Shown here: in pieces, positions 53,583 to 63,540 of the stretch
How the letters are laid out: each line of letters starts with the position of its first letter
Numbering within the stretch: position 1 is the first letter of the stretch
NCBI GenBank assembly: GCA_963737145.1
Contig: CAVTRO010000004.1
Coordinates: 248,001 to 312,000, forward strand
Length of the DNA: 64,000 nt
Direction of reading: 5' to 3'
DNA from: AP-15 sp963737145
Lineage (GTDB): Bacteria > Pseudomonadota > Alphaproteobacteria > ATCC43930 > CGMCC-115725
Position numbers and translations under genes: made by a program
Notes under the pieces: model-generated
Told to the model about the DNA's origin: nothing
Seen by the model: only the letters and a program-made list of their open reading frames with translations
Database searches by the model: none

Positions 53583-54805
53583 ACTCGCCCGCTCCCCCCG
53601 GCTACCGCAACGGCGGGATCCGACGCGTGACGGTTCTCGGGTCGACCGGCTCCGTCGGTCAAAACACGGTCGATCTGCTGGCACGTAATCCCGATGGCTT
53701 CGAGGTCGAGGCGCTCACCGCGAACCGGAATCCGGAGCTTCTCGCCGAGCAGGCGCGTGCTCTGCGGGCGCGATTCGCCGCGATCGCCGATCCCGACTAC
53801 TACTCGGCTTTGAAGGAGGCGCTCGCGGGAACCGGGATCGAGGCGGCGTGCGGTGCCGAAGCGCTTACCGAAGCGGCGCTCCGTCCGGCGGAATGGGTAA
53901 TGGCGGGTATCGTCGGGGCGGCTGGGCTGGCGCCGACCTTGGCCGCGATCCGGCGCGGAGCGATCGTCGCGTTCGCCAACAAAGAGGTGCTGGTTTGCGC
54001 CGGCAGGCTCGTCATGCAGGAGGTCACCCGATGCGGCGCGACCTTGCTGCCGGTAGACAGCGAGCATAATGCGATCTGGCAATGTTTCGACCTCGACCGG
54101 GCCGATACGATCGAACGAATCATTCTGACTGCGAGCGGCGGGCCGTTCCGCGAGCGGGCTTTCGAAGAGATGCGCGCCGTCACGCCACAAGAGGCGGTGG
54201 CGCACCCCAATTGGAACATGGGGGCCAAAATCTCGGTGGATTCGGCGACGATGATGAACAAGGGATTGGAGCTGATTGAGGCTCATCACCTCTTTCAGCT
54301 GCCGTTGGAGCGGGTCGACATCGTCGTTCATCCCCAGTCGATCGTCCACGGTGCAGTGGTCTATCGTGACGGCTCGGTGCTGGCCCAGCTTGGTTCGCCC
54401 GATATGAGGACGCCGATCGCATACGCGCTGGCCTGGCCGGACCGCATAGAAACTCCGGCCAAGAGGCTCGATTTGGCTGCGATCGGGCGCCTCACCTTCG
54501 AGGCCCCCGACGAGCACCGTTTCCCGGCTCTGCGTATCGCCCGTGAGGCGCTGCTCCGCGGCGGCGGCTGCCCGACCGTGCTCAACGCGGCCAACGAGAC
54601 GGCGGTCCACGCCTTTCTCGAAGGCCGCATCGGGTTTCTCGATATCGTCGAGACCGTTGAGCGCACCCTGGAGGCAACCCCGGAAGGCGCGCTTGAATCG
54701 CTCGACGATGTCTACAATTTCGACAAGACGGCGCGCGAGACCGCTGCCAGGTTTTCCAGCCTGCGTAATTCTGCGCCGCCAACCGCACGAACGGATTTGT
54801 CATGA
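53579..54805 (+). CDS. dxr: 1-deoxy-D-xylulose-5-phosphate reductoisomerase
   Basis: A 408-residue MEP-pathway enzyme converting DXP to MEP with NADPH. Cofactor motif VTVLGSTGSVGQNTVDL, metal/substrate motifs FANKEVLVCAG, PVDSEHNAIWQCF, ASGGPFRE and NMGAKISVDSATMMNKGLELIEAHHLF, and the C-terminal PTVLNAANETAVHAFL are all present. Coupled to cdsA (ATGA) and to rseP (overlap of 4 nt). Confidence 0.97.
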   Translation: MNSPAPPGYRNGGIRRVTVLGSTGSVGQNTVDLLARNPDGFEVEALTANRNPELLAEQARALRARFAAIADPDYYSALKEALAGTGIEAACGAEALTEAALRPAEWVMAGIVGAAGLAPTLAAIRRGAIVAFANKEVLVCAGRLVMQEVTRCGATLLPVDSEHNAIWQCFDLDRADTIERIILTASGGPFRERAFEEMRAVTPQEAVAHPNWNMGAKISVDSATMMNKGLELIEAHHLFQLPLERVDIVVHPQSIVHGAVVYRDGSVLAQLGSPDMRTPIAYALAWPDRIETPAKRLDLAAIGRLTFEAPDEHRFPALRIAREALLRGGGCPTVLNAANETAVHAFLEGRIGFLDIVETVERTLEATPEGALESLDDVYNFDKTARETAARFSSLRNSAPPTARTDLS

Positions 54806-55952
54806 TTGAATTTCTCAAAGGCTTAACTCAGCTTCACAACTTGGCCTACTCCGTCCTGTGGTTCGTGGTGATCCTCACGGTGCTCGTGTTTGTCCACGAG
54901 TTCGGCCACTACATCACCGCGCGGTGGAATCGGGTGCGGATCGAGGTGTTTTCGATCGGCTTCGGACCTGAGCTGTTTGGCTGGTGGGATCGCGCGGGAA
55001 CGCGCTGGAAATTTAGTGCGATCCCGCTCGGCGGCTACGTAAAGATGTTTGGCGACAGCGACGCCAGTTCGGGTCTGCCGGCCCCTGGACTTTCACGCCT
55101 CAGCGAAGTCGAGAGAGGCGTCTCTTTTCACTACAAGCGACTGGGCCAGCGCGCTGCGATCGTCTCCGCCGGGCCGGCCGCAAATTTCATCTTTGCCATC
55201 GTCGTCTTGGCAGTTTTGTTCATGACCTACGGCCAGCCTTTCACGCCGGCCGAGGTTGGGCAGGTTCAGCCGGGGAGCGCTGCCGAGCAGGGGGGATTTA
55301 CCCGGGCGACGTCATTGTCCAGATAGACGGTCGGGCCGTTCATCGTTTCGAGGACGTGCAGCAGGCGGTGCGGCTCAATCCAAATGTGCCGATGACGGTC
55401 GTCGTGCGGCGCGACGGCCAGGAGCAGACCCTGCATGTGACGCCGAACCGGACAGAGCTTACCGACCGCTTCGGGAACCGCTATGAGATCGGTCTGCTGG
55501 GCATCGCGCGAAGCGGGATGGAGTATGTCAAGCGCGATCCCGCAACTGCGATTGAGCAGGCCGGGGTAGAGACCTGGACCTTGACGGCCGGCACCTTGCA
55601 GGCGATGTGGCAGATCATCATAGGGACGCGCGCTACTGACGAACTCGGGGGGCCGCTACGCATTGCGCAAATGTCGGGAGAGGTTGCCCAAGGCGGCGTT
55701 GTTGCGGTGCTGTGGTTCATGGCGGTTCTGTCGGTCAATCTGGGGTTGATCAACCTGTTTCCGGTGCCGATCCTTGACGGGGGGCATCTGCTCTTTTATG
55801 CGGCCGAGGCGCTTCGCGGAAAGCCGCTGGGGCAGCGGGCTCAGGAATACGGCTTTCGTATCGGCTTGGCCCTGGTGCTGACCTTGATGGTGTTCGCGAC
55901 CTGGAACGATCTCGTCCATCTCGGCATCGGGAGTTTGTTCAAGGCCTTGTGA
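54802..55952 (+). CDS. rseP: site-2 protease RseP, one frameshift
   Basis: About 383 residues of an intramembrane zinc protease that cleaves anti-sigma factors and signal peptides. The zinc motif HEFGH is in the first helix, IPLGGYVKMFGD follows, then a PDZ domain, and LINLFPVPILDGGHLLFY provides the third ligand. One base is missing in the G6 run at 55290-55295: the first frame ends in an early stop, while the other frame continues IYPGDVIVQIDGRAVHRFEDV. The overall length (minus one) agrees. Because the gene is usually essential and both halves are well conserved, I treat it as functional. Confidence 0.9.
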
Positions 55953-56006
55953 TGTAGCGGCGATTGCCGATCAGGGGATAGATCTCAAGCCGCAAGTGGG
56001 GGTGAG

Positions 56007-58392
56007 TTGCGTCGGATTCGTTTGGCTGCCGTATGGGCGGCGGTGGTCGGTGCTGTTCTGGCGCCGACTGTGGGGTTGCTCGCACCGGCTCTTGCTCAGC
56101 CGGTTCGCGGCCCGTCGTCCGCTCAGATGGGCGGCGGCACTGTTGCGGACATTCGGATCGAAGGTGCGCAGCGGATCGAGCCGGAAACGATCCGCTCATA
56201 TCTGCGCATCCAGCCGGGCGAAGCCTGGGATGACGAGTTGGTGGACAGGTCGTTGAAGGCGCTATTTGCGACCGGTCTTTTCGCCGACGTAAACCTGAGC
56301 CGAGTGGGCAACACGCTTGTCGTGAAGGTCGTGGAAAACCCGATCATCAACCGCATCGCGTTCGAGGGGAACAGCAAGATCGACGAGAAGGATCTGAATG
56401 CCGAGATCCAGCTGCGCCCCCGCGTCGTCTATACCCGAACTCGCGTGCAGAACGATGTGAAACGGATCCTCGATCTATATCGCCGGCACGGCCGGTTTGG
56501 TGCAACCGTCGAGCCGAAGCTCATTCAGCTCTCGGAGAACCGGGTTGATCTCGTCTTCGAGATCAACGAGGGCGAGTTCACCGGGGTGCGCAGCATCAAT
56601 TTCGTCGGCAATCACCAGTATAGCGACACCAAGCTGCGCGGCCTCATTCAGACCAAGGAAAGCCGATGGTATCGTTTCCTGAGCAGCGACAATTCCTATG
56701 ACCCGGACAGATTGACCTACGACCGGGAGCTGTTGCGCAGGTTTTATTTGACGGAGGGATATGCCGATTTCCGAGTGGTCTCGGCGGTTGCTGAACTGAC
56801 GCCCGACCGCGATGGGTTCATCATTACGTTCACGGTCGACGAAGGCGAGCGGTACCGTTTCGGCAAAATCGACGTCAACATCAAGCTCAAAGACCTGCCG
56901 CCCGAAGCGGTGCTGCCGCTTCTGACTGTTCACACCGGCGATTGGTACGATGCCGAAGCTGTCGAAAAATCGATTTCCGTTCTGACGGATGCTCTCGGCA
57001 ACCGCGGTTATGCGTTTGTGGAAATCAAGCCGAATGTCACCCGGAACAGGGAAGAGCATACCGTCGACATCACCTTCGATGTCCAGGAGGGTCCGCAAGT
57101 CTATGTCGAGCGGGTCGATATCGTCGGCAATGTCCGCACTCTTGACAAGGTGATCCGTCGCGAATTTCAACTGGTCGAAGGAGATGCGTTCAACAGCACA
57201 AAAATGCAGCGCTCGCAGCAGCGGATAAAGAATCTTGGTTTCTTCAAAAAGGTGGAGGTCACCAACAGCCCGGGGTCCGCACCCGACAAGACCGTGGTGA
57301 CGGCCCAGGTCGAGGAGCAATCGACGGGCGAGCTGTCCTTGGGAATCGGATTCTCGACAACCGACGGTCCGTTGGCCGACGTCAACATCCGCGAGCGAAA
57401 TTTCCTCGGGCGGGGTCAGGATCTGCGGATCGGCACCGTGGTTTCGCTGCGTTCACAACAGGTTGATCTGAGCTTCACCGAACCCTATTTCCTCGACCGC
57501 AACATCGCCGCGGGCTTCGACCTGTTCGAAATCAAGACCAGCCCGACGGCGAATTTCTTCAGTGGCGTGACCCCTCCCTACCAGCAATTCTCTTACGGTG
57601 GAGCGCTCCGTACCGGTTACCAGATCAGCGAGAATCTGCGGCAGACGCTGAAATACACCGCGCGATCCGACAACATCACTGACCTTCAACCCAACACGTC
57701 TTTGTTTATTGTGCTTCAAGCGGGGCAGCATACGACCTCCGAAATCGGCCAGGTTCTGCTGTACGACCGGCGGGACGACCGCCTGGACCCGACCGGCGGC
57801 TATTATGCATCTCTGGGCAATGACTTCGCCGGGGTCGGTTTCGGGGTCGATTATGTGCGCAACAAGGTAAATGCCGGCTACTATTACTCGGTATTTCCCG
57901 AATGGGTGCTGAGCGTCACCGGGGAGGCCGGCTATATATCCGGTTGGAATGGACAGAACGTACTAATTCAGGATCGATTCTTTGTTGGTGGCGATAATCT
58001 GCGGGGCTTCCAGAGCGCCGGCATCGGGCCGCGCAATTCAGTGAGCGGCGATGCTCTTGGCGGCCAAAAATACTATCTCGGTTCCGTAACTTTAGGCGTG
58101 CCGCTGGGCCTACCGAAAGAATTTGGAGTAAGCGGCCGCGTCTTTACCGATTTTGGGACGCTCTATCACATTCAGCCGACGAATATCGTGCTGACTTCCC
58201 GCCCAATTAGCTTCGACAGGCGGGATACAGCCTATGGTAGAGCAATCGCCGGCGATCCGCGCCAGCGCCGGCGTTGGCGTATCGTGGAAATCCCCTGTCG
58301 GTCCGATCCGGCTCGATATCGCCTATCCGATCAGGAAGGAACCATTTGATAAGACTCAGTTGTTTCGGGTCAGCTTCGGCACGAGGTTTTGA
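56007..58392 (+). CDS. bamA: outer membrane protein assembly factor BamA, C-terminal frameshift
   Basis: About 794 residues with TTG start and a signal peptide (LAAVWAAVVGAVLAPTVGLLAPALAQ). Five POTRA domains cover roughly residues 45-430, followed by a 16-strand barrel with the lid-lock motif VRGF-like DNLRGFQSAGIGPR. One extra base near 58222-58224 breaks the frame in the last 55 residues; corrected, it reads PAIRASAGVGVSWKSPVGPIRLDIAYPI..LFRVSFGTRF and ends in the required C-terminal Phe. It inserts beta-barrel proteins and is essential, so the break is probably an error. Confidence 0.92.
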
Positions 58393-59087
58393 TGTTGGTT
58401 CGGTGTCTCAGGTTTCAGACGCTTCTGCTCTTTCTCCTGTGCGGCTTCGCCGGCAGTGGGTTGGCGCAAGCCCCGCCGGCAGCTCCTGCTCCTGCTCCCC
58501 CACCTTCACCTTCCGTACCGGCCGCCGCCCCGATGCCGCTGACGGTCTTGGTGGTCGACGTGCAGGCGCTCTTGCAAAATTCCAAGGCGGCAAAGATGGT
58601 ACGCGGCCAGATTGAGCAGAAGCGCAACGAGTACACCAAGGAAATATCTCACCAGGAGGAGGTTCTGCGCGCCGAACGGGATACGTTGCAGCGCCAGCAA
58701 GCATCAATGTCGGCGGACGCGCTGAACCAAAAGGGCCGTGAATTCCAGCAGAAGGTCAATGATCTCGAACGCAATGTTCAGGGGAAGCGCCAAGCCTTGG
58801 AGAAGTCTAACGGTGAGGCACTCTCCAAGATCCAGGAGCAGATGTTGAAAATCATTGCGGACATCGCAAAAGATCGCAAGGCAAACTTGGTATTCCAGAG
58901 AGCAGATTTGGTGCTTTTTGATCAAAATTTTGATGTTACGGACGAGGTTCTGCAGAAGTTGGACGAACAGATGCCGACGCTGACCGTCAATTTCGCGGTG
59001 CCAACTCCTCCCCCCGCCGCTGCGGGCCCAGCCGCCAACGCGGCCCAGCCGGCTGCGAGTGCGCCGGCTAAACCAAGAAAGAAGTAG
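58392..59087 (+). CDS. skp: periplasmic chaperone Skp/OmpH
   Basis: A 231-residue periplasmic protein. Signal peptide (LLLFLLCGFAGSGLAQ), then a long Pro/Ala linker, then the OmpH domain with LTVLVVDVQALLQNSKAAKMVRGQIEQ and the long charged coiled-coil arms (residues 75-150). A Pro/Ala tail (AVPTPPPAAAGPA) ends the protein. Holds unfolded outer-membrane proteins before BamA. The ATG overlaps the bamA stop (TGATG). Confidence 0.92.
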   Translation: MLVRCLRFQTLLLFLLCGFAGSGLAQAPPAAPAPAPPPSPSVPAAAPMPLTVLVVDVQALLQNSKAAKMVRGQIEQKRNEYTKEISHQEEVLRAERDTLQRQQASMSADALNQKGREFQQKVNDLERNVQGKRQALEKSNGEALSKIQEQMLKIIADIAKDRKANLVFQRADLVLFDQNFDVTDEVLQKLDEQMPTLTVNFAVPTPPPAAAGPAANAAQPAASAPAKPRKK

Positions 59088-59116
59088 GGCGGTTCGTCTG
59101 CTCGGACTCACCCCAG

Positions 59117-60139
59117 ATGGCGGACCCACGGTTCTTTAATCGAGCCGGACCTTTTACACTCGACGCGCTGAGCGCCACGACCGGAGCCAGACTGCTGCGC
59201 GCGGAAGACGCCGTCCGGGTCGTACGCGATGTGGCGCCGCTCGAAAGCGCGGGACCCGCAGACGTTAGCTTTCTCGAAAACAGGAAATACATCGAAGCAT
59301 TTCTCCATTCTCGTGCCGGCGCCGCCTTTGTCGATGAACGGGCCGCCGAACAAGCGCCGCCCGGCATTGCTCTCCTCGTCAGCAAAGAGCCCTACAAGGC
59401 CTATGCGCTCGCCGCCCAGGCTTTTTATCCGGCAGCCGAGGTGGCCGCCCGGCGCGCGCCATCCGCGATTATCGATGCGACGGCAGCCATCCCCGACGAC
59501 TGCGACATTGGCCCGAATGTCGTCGTCGAGCGTGGCGTGCGGCTCGGCCGGCGCTGCCGCGTCGGCGCAAATACGCTGATCGCCGCCGGGGTCGAGATCG
59601 GTGACGATTGCCGGATCGCGGCCAATGTGACGCTCAGCCACTGCCTGATCGGCTCGCGCGTCGTGCTGCATCCCGGCGTGCGGATCGGCCAGGACGGGTT
59701 TGGATTTGCGCCCGACCCGACAGCGCCGATCAAAGTCCCGCAGCTCGGGCAAGTCCTCATCGGAGACGATGTCGATATCGGCGCCAATACCACGATCGAT
59801 CGGGGATCCGGACACGACACGGTGATCGGCTCGGGGTCGATGATTGATAATCTCGTGCAGATCGGGCACAACGTGGTGCTCGGTCGCTGTTGCATCCTCG
59901 CGGGCCAGGTTGGGATCTCCGGGAGCACGAGGCTCGATGACTTTGTGGTGGTCGGAGGGCAGGGTGGGCTGGCCGGCCATTTGCATATCGGGAGCGCAGC
60001 CCGGATCGCCGCCAAGAGCGGTCTCATGCGCGATGTCCCCGCGGGAGAAACGGTATGCGGCAGCCCGGCAGTCCCGCTGAGCGAGTTCATGAGGCAGACT
60101 GCGGTGCTGCATCGCCTCGCGAAGAAGAAAGGATCGTGA
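59117..60139 (+). CDS. lpxD: UDP-3-O-(3-hydroxyacyl)glucosamine N-acyltransferase
   Basis: A 340-residue lipid A enzyme. The N-terminal uridine-binding domain (ADVSFLENRKYIEAFLHSRAGAAFV) is followed by a left-handed beta helix of hexapeptide repeats (IGPNVVVERGVRLGRRCRVGANTLIAAG) with catalytic His in LVQIGHNVVLGRCCILAGQVGISGSTRLDDF. It adds the third acyl chain. GTG/ATG overlap with fabZ. Confidence 0.96.
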   Translation: MADPRFFNRAGPFTLDALSATTGARLLRAEDAVRVVRDVAPLESAGPADVSFLENRKYIEAFLHSRAGAAFVDERAAEQAPPGIALLVSKEPYKAYALAAQAFYPAAEVAARRAPSAIIDATAAIPDDCDIGPNVVVERGVRLGRRCRVGANTLIAAGVEIGDDCRIAANVTLSHCLIGSRVVLHPGVRIGQDGFGFAPDPTAPIKVPQLGQVLIGDDVDIGANTTIDRGSGHDTVIGSGSMIDNLVQIGHNVVLGRCCILAGQVGISGSTRLDDFVVVGGQGGLAGHLHIGSAARIAAKSGLMRDVPAGETVCGSPAVPLSEFMRQTAVLHRLAKKKGS

Positions 60140-60606
60140 CGGACCCGGCCTGCACGGCCGATCGGGTAACCGAAATCGGCATCCAGCGGATCATGGAGAT
60201 GATCCCGCACCGCCACCCGTTCCTGATGATCGACAAGGTCGTGGACGTCGTGGCCAACCAGCGGGCGACTGGGGTCAAGAACCTGTCGAACAACGAATAT
60301 TATTTTCAGGGTCATTTCCCGGCGCGGCCGGTGATGCCGGGTGTGCTGATCATCGAAGCGATGGCGCAGACCGCCGCCGTCCTCGTCGTCCACACGCTGG
60401 GGCCGGAATCGGAGGGCAAGCTCGTCTATTTCATGAGTGTGGACAACGCGCGCTTTCGACGCCCCGTTTTTCCGCCGAGCAAGCTCGAGATCCACGTCGC
60501 CAAACAGCGCAACCGCGGCAACGTCTGGAAGTTCGAGAGTACGGCCAAAGTCGGCGAAGATGTGATGGCCGAGGCCGTGTTCGCTGCGATGATCCTGGAC
60601 GATTAG
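60136..60606 (+). CDS. fabZ: 3-hydroxyacyl-ACP dehydratase
   Basis: A 156-residue hotdog-fold dehydratase of fatty acid synthesis. IPHRHPFLMIDKV carries the catalytic His, and GHFPARPVMPGVLIIEAMAQTAAVLV the catalytic Glu. GTG start overlaps the lpxD stop (GTGA). The position between lpxD and lpxA is conserved, balancing hydroxyacyl-ACP use for lipid A and phospholipid. Confidence 0.96.
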   Translation: MTDPACTADRVTEIGIQRIMEMIPHRHPFLMIDKVVDVVANQRATGVKNLSNNEYYFQGHFPARPVMPGVLIIEAMAQTAAVLVVHTLGPESEGKLVYFMSVDNARFRRPVFPPSKLEIHVAKQRNRGNVWKFESTAKVGEDVMAEAVFAAMILDD

Positions 60607-60617
60607 ACGGGCCGCCG

Positions 60618-61418
60618 ATGCCGCAGATTCACCCCACGGCCATTGTTGCGCCGGGGGCGATGCTCGCCGAGACCGTCGTCATCGGGCCCTATTGCGTCGT
60701 CGGTGAGGATGTCTCGCTCGGCCCGCGGGTTACGCTTCGCTCCCACGTCGTGGTCGATGGCCGGACGACGATCGGTGAGGGGACGCGGCTGTTTCCATTC
60801 GCTTCGATCGGGCTCGAGCCGCAAGACCTCAAATATCGCGGTGAAAGATCGGAGCTCGTGATCGGGCGCAACAACACGATCCGCGAGTATGTGACAATAA
60901 ACCCCGGAACCGAAGCGGGCGGCATGGTCACCCGGATCGGTGACGGCAGTCTTTTTATGGTCGGTGCGCATGTCGCTCACGATTGCCGGATCGGCGATCA
61001 TGTCGTTATGGCCAACAACGCGACCCTGGGGGGCCACGTCGTCGTCGAGGATTACGCCGTTCTTGGGGGACTCTGTGCGGTACACCAATACGCCCGGATC
61101 GGCAGGCACGCGATGATCGGCGGGATGTCGGGCGTCGAGCGCGATGTCATCCCTTACGGCCAAGTCATGGGAGACCGGGCTCGGCTGTGCGGGCTCAATA
61201 TCATCGGGATGCAGCGCCGCGGCTTCAGTCGCGAGGACATCCAGGGCCTGCGCAACGCGTACCAGTTCCTGTTCGCTGCTGAGGGGACGTTGAGCGACCG
61301 GGTAAACGAGACCGCCGAGCGTTTCGGCGGTATCGGGCCGGTCGACGATGTCATCGAATTCATCCGTGCCGATTCGAGCCGGGCCATCTGTCAGCCGAAG
61401 GGAGCGGATGGCGGGTAG
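60618..61418 (+). CDS. lpxA: UDP-N-acetylglucosamine acyltransferase
   Basis: A 266-residue first-step lipid A acyltransferase. A hexapeptide-repeat beta helix (HPTAIVAPGAMLAETVVIGPYCVVGEDVSLG), catalytic His in VGAHVAHDCRIGDHVVMANNATLGGHV, and a C-terminal helical domain (NIIGMQRRGFSREDIQGLRNAYQFLF) are present. It transfers 3-hydroxyacyl from ACP to UDP-GlcNAc. Overlaps lpxI by 11 nt. Confidence 0.97.
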   Translation: MPQIHPTAIVAPGAMLAETVVIGPYCVVGEDVSLGPRVTLRSHVVVDGRTTIGEGTRLFPFASIGLEPQDLKYRGERSELVIGRNNTIREYVTINPGTEAGGMVTRIGDGSLFMVGAHVAHDCRIGDHVVMANNATLGGHVVVEDYAVLGGLCAVHQYARIGRHAMIGGMSGVERDVIPYGQVMGDRARLCGLNIIGMQRRGFSREDIQGLRNAYQFLFAAEGTLSDRVNETAERFGGIGPVDDVIEFIRADSSRAICQPKGADGG

Positions 61419-63540
61419 GCTGGGGATCGTGTCCGGAGGCGGCGCATTGCCGCGGCGCCTCGTCGAATGCTGTCGCGCCGCGGGGCGCGACGTTTTTGTC
61501 CTTGCTCTCGAGGGAGCAGCCGAGCCGGCGACGGTGGAGGGCGTGCCGCATGCCTGGTGCCGGCTCGGCGCTGCGGCGACCGGCCTTGCCTTGTTGCGCG
61601 AAAATCATGTGACCGAGTTGGTGCTGGCCGGCGGCATTCGGCGGCCGTCGCTGGCTTCGCTGCGGCCCGATTGGCGCGCAGCCAAGCTGTTCGCGCGGGT
61701 CGGCTATCGCGCGCTGGGCGATGACGGTCTTTTGTCGGCGGTGGTCAAGGAGCTGGAACAGGAGGGCTTTCGGGTGCTCGGCGCCGACCAGCTGCTCGAC
61801 CGGGTGCTTGTGCCGGAAGGACCGCTCGGCCGCATCCGCCCGGACGAGCTGTCGCAAGCCGACATCGAGCGCGGACTGCGCATTGCGCGTACCCTGGGCG
61901 CGATCGATGTCGGCCAAGCTGTCATTGTCCAACAAGGTCTCGTGCTCGGCGTCGAAGCCATCGAAGGCACCGACGAGCTGCTGCGGCGCTGTGCGGCGCT
62001 GCACCGCGAAGGTCCGGGCGGCGTGCTGGTCAAGGTCGAGAAGCCCGGTCAGGAACCCCGCGCCGACCGGCCGACGATCGGATTCCACACCGTTCTGCTG
62101 GCGGCGGAAACCGGCTTGCGCGGCATCGCCGTCGAGGCCAACGCCACAATCGTGCTCGATCGCGACGAAGTCATCCGTGCGGCCGACGAGGCCGGATTGT
62201 TCCTGGTCGGCCTCGACCCAGGCACTGGGCTGCCTCGAAGGACGCACAACGCTAATCCAGCTCAATTCCAATTCCGCCACAGGGTTTTGAGGCGATCTCT
62301 GGGCCGCGTGGCGCTTGGGGTGCAAACAGAACGAACGGACGAGTCGACGTTCCTCTTCATCGTTGCCGGAGAGCCGTCGGGGGACGCGCTCGGCGGCGCG
62401 CTGATCGCGGCATTGCGACAGCGTACCGGCGGTAGGCTGCGGGTGGCCGGGATCGGCGGCGAGCGAATGCGGGAACAGGGGCTCGAAAGCCTTGTTCCGC
62501 TCGGCGATCTGGCGATCATGGGAGTTGCCGAGGTATTGCCGCGCGCCCCGGTGATCCTGCGCCGCGTCCGCGAGACGGTCGCGGCGATCCGCAAGCTGCG
62601 TCCGGACGCCGTCGTGACGATCGACAGCTCGGGGTTCAGCTGGCGGGTGGCGCATGGGCTGCGCCGCCGCGGCGAGACCTTGCCGCTCATTCATTACGTT
62701 GCCCCGATGGTCTGGGCCTGGCGCGCCGGGCGGGCCCGGCGGATGGCGCGCTGGTACGATCATCTGATGACCTTGCTGCCGTTCGAGCCGCCATATTTCG
62801 AGCGGGTCGGGCTATCCTGCAGCTTTGTCGGGCATCCGGTTCTGGAATGCGGCGCCGAACAGGGCGACGGCGGGCGCTTCCGGGCAACGCACGGTCTCGC
62901 CCCGACCGATCTACTAATCACGGTATTGCCCGGCAGCCGCAGCGGCGAGGTCCGCCGTTTGCTGCCGATATTCGGCGCGTCGCTGAAGCGGCTGGAAGAC
63001 CTGCTTGGGCCGTTCCGCGTCGTCGTGCCGACGGTTGCGACAGTCGCGGCGACCGTCACCGCCGAGGCCAAGGCCTGGCCGGGAAACCCGATCATCGTGC
63101 AGCAGCCCCAAGAAAAGTACGATGCCTTCGCGGCCAGCCGCGCCGCGCTCGCCGCCTCCGGATCAGTCGCGCTCGAATTGGCATTGGCGCGCTTGCCGAT
63201 GGTCGTCGCTTACCGGCTCAACCCGCTGACCGAAGCATTTCTCGATCGCGTTCTACAGGTGCGTCAGGTCAATCTCGTCAATCTGCTGCTCGGAAGGCCG
63301 CTGGTTTCCGAGCTGCTCGGACCCAACTGCACCCCGGCACAGCTTGCCGCTTCGCTCGCCGAGCTCATCGGCGACGAACGGGTTCGCGCAGCGCATCGGC
63401 AGGGGTATGATGAGGTGGTCCAATGCCTCGCCGGCGATGGCGTGTCGCCGAGCCTGCGGGCCGCTGACCAGATCCTCGAACTGGTCGCGGCACGCCGGTG
63501 CGGCGCTTCAGGTTCAACAGCACGCAGGAGTGCACGATGA
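61408..63540 (+). CDS. lpxI-lpxB: LpxI-LpxB fusion: UDP-2,3-diacylglucosamine pyrophosphatase and lipid A disaccharide synthase
   Basis: One uninterrupted 710-residue frame holding two enzymes. Residues 1-270 are LpxI (GRLGIVSGGGALPRRLVE, VLAGGIRRPSLASLRPDWR, GDDGLLSAVVKELEQEGF), which hydrolyses UDP-2,3-diacylglucosamine to lipid X. Residues 311-710 are LpxB (FLFIVAGEPSGDALGGALIA, HYVAPMVWAWRAGRARRMARWYDHL, LPGSRSGEVRRLLP), a GT19 glycosyltransferase joining lipid X to its UDP form. The linker 271-310 is basic and unlike either enzyme. It encodes a 13-nt match to the end of the dispersed repeat (62234-62246). GTG codons at 62308 and 62320 could start LpxB separately. A lost stop by error is possible. 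Confidence 0.88.
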   Translation: MAGRLGIVSGGGALPRRLVECCRAAGRDVFVLALEGAAEPATVEGVPHAWCRLGAAATGLALLRENHVTELVLAGGIRRPSLASLRPDWRAAKLFARVGYRALGDDGLLSAVVKELEQEGFRVLGADQLLDRVLVPEGPLGRIRPDELSQADIERGLRIARTLGAIDVGQAVIVQQGLVLGVEAIEGTDELLRRCAALHREGPGGVLVKVEKPGQEPRADRPTIGFHTVLLAAETGLRGIAVEANATIVLDRDEVIRAADEAGLFLVGLDPGTGLPRRTHNANPAQFQFRHRVLRRSLGRVALGVQTERTDESTFLFIVAGEPSGDALGGALIAALRQRTGGRLRVAGIGGERMREQGLESLVPLGDLAIMGVAEVLPRAPVILRRVRETVAAIRKLRPDAVVTIDSSGFSWRVAHGLRRRGETLPLIHYVAPMVWAWRAGRARRMARWYDHLMTLLPFEPPYFERVGLSCSFVGHPVLECGAEQGDGGRFRATHGLAPTDLLITVLPGSRSGEVRRLLPIFGASLKRLEDLLGPFRVVVPTVATVAATVTAEAKAWPGNPIIVQQPQEKYDAFAASRAALAASGSVALELALARLPMVVAYRLNPLTEAFLDRVLQVRQVNLVNLLLGRPLVSELLGPNCTPAQLAASLAELIGDERVRAAHRQGYDEVVQCLAGDGVSPSLRAADQILELVAARRCGASGSTARRSAR

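Noticed and set aside
59108..60112. 334-codon minus-strand frame opposite lpxD
   Set aside because: Shadow of lpxD hexapeptide repeats, which also create regular antisense patterns.
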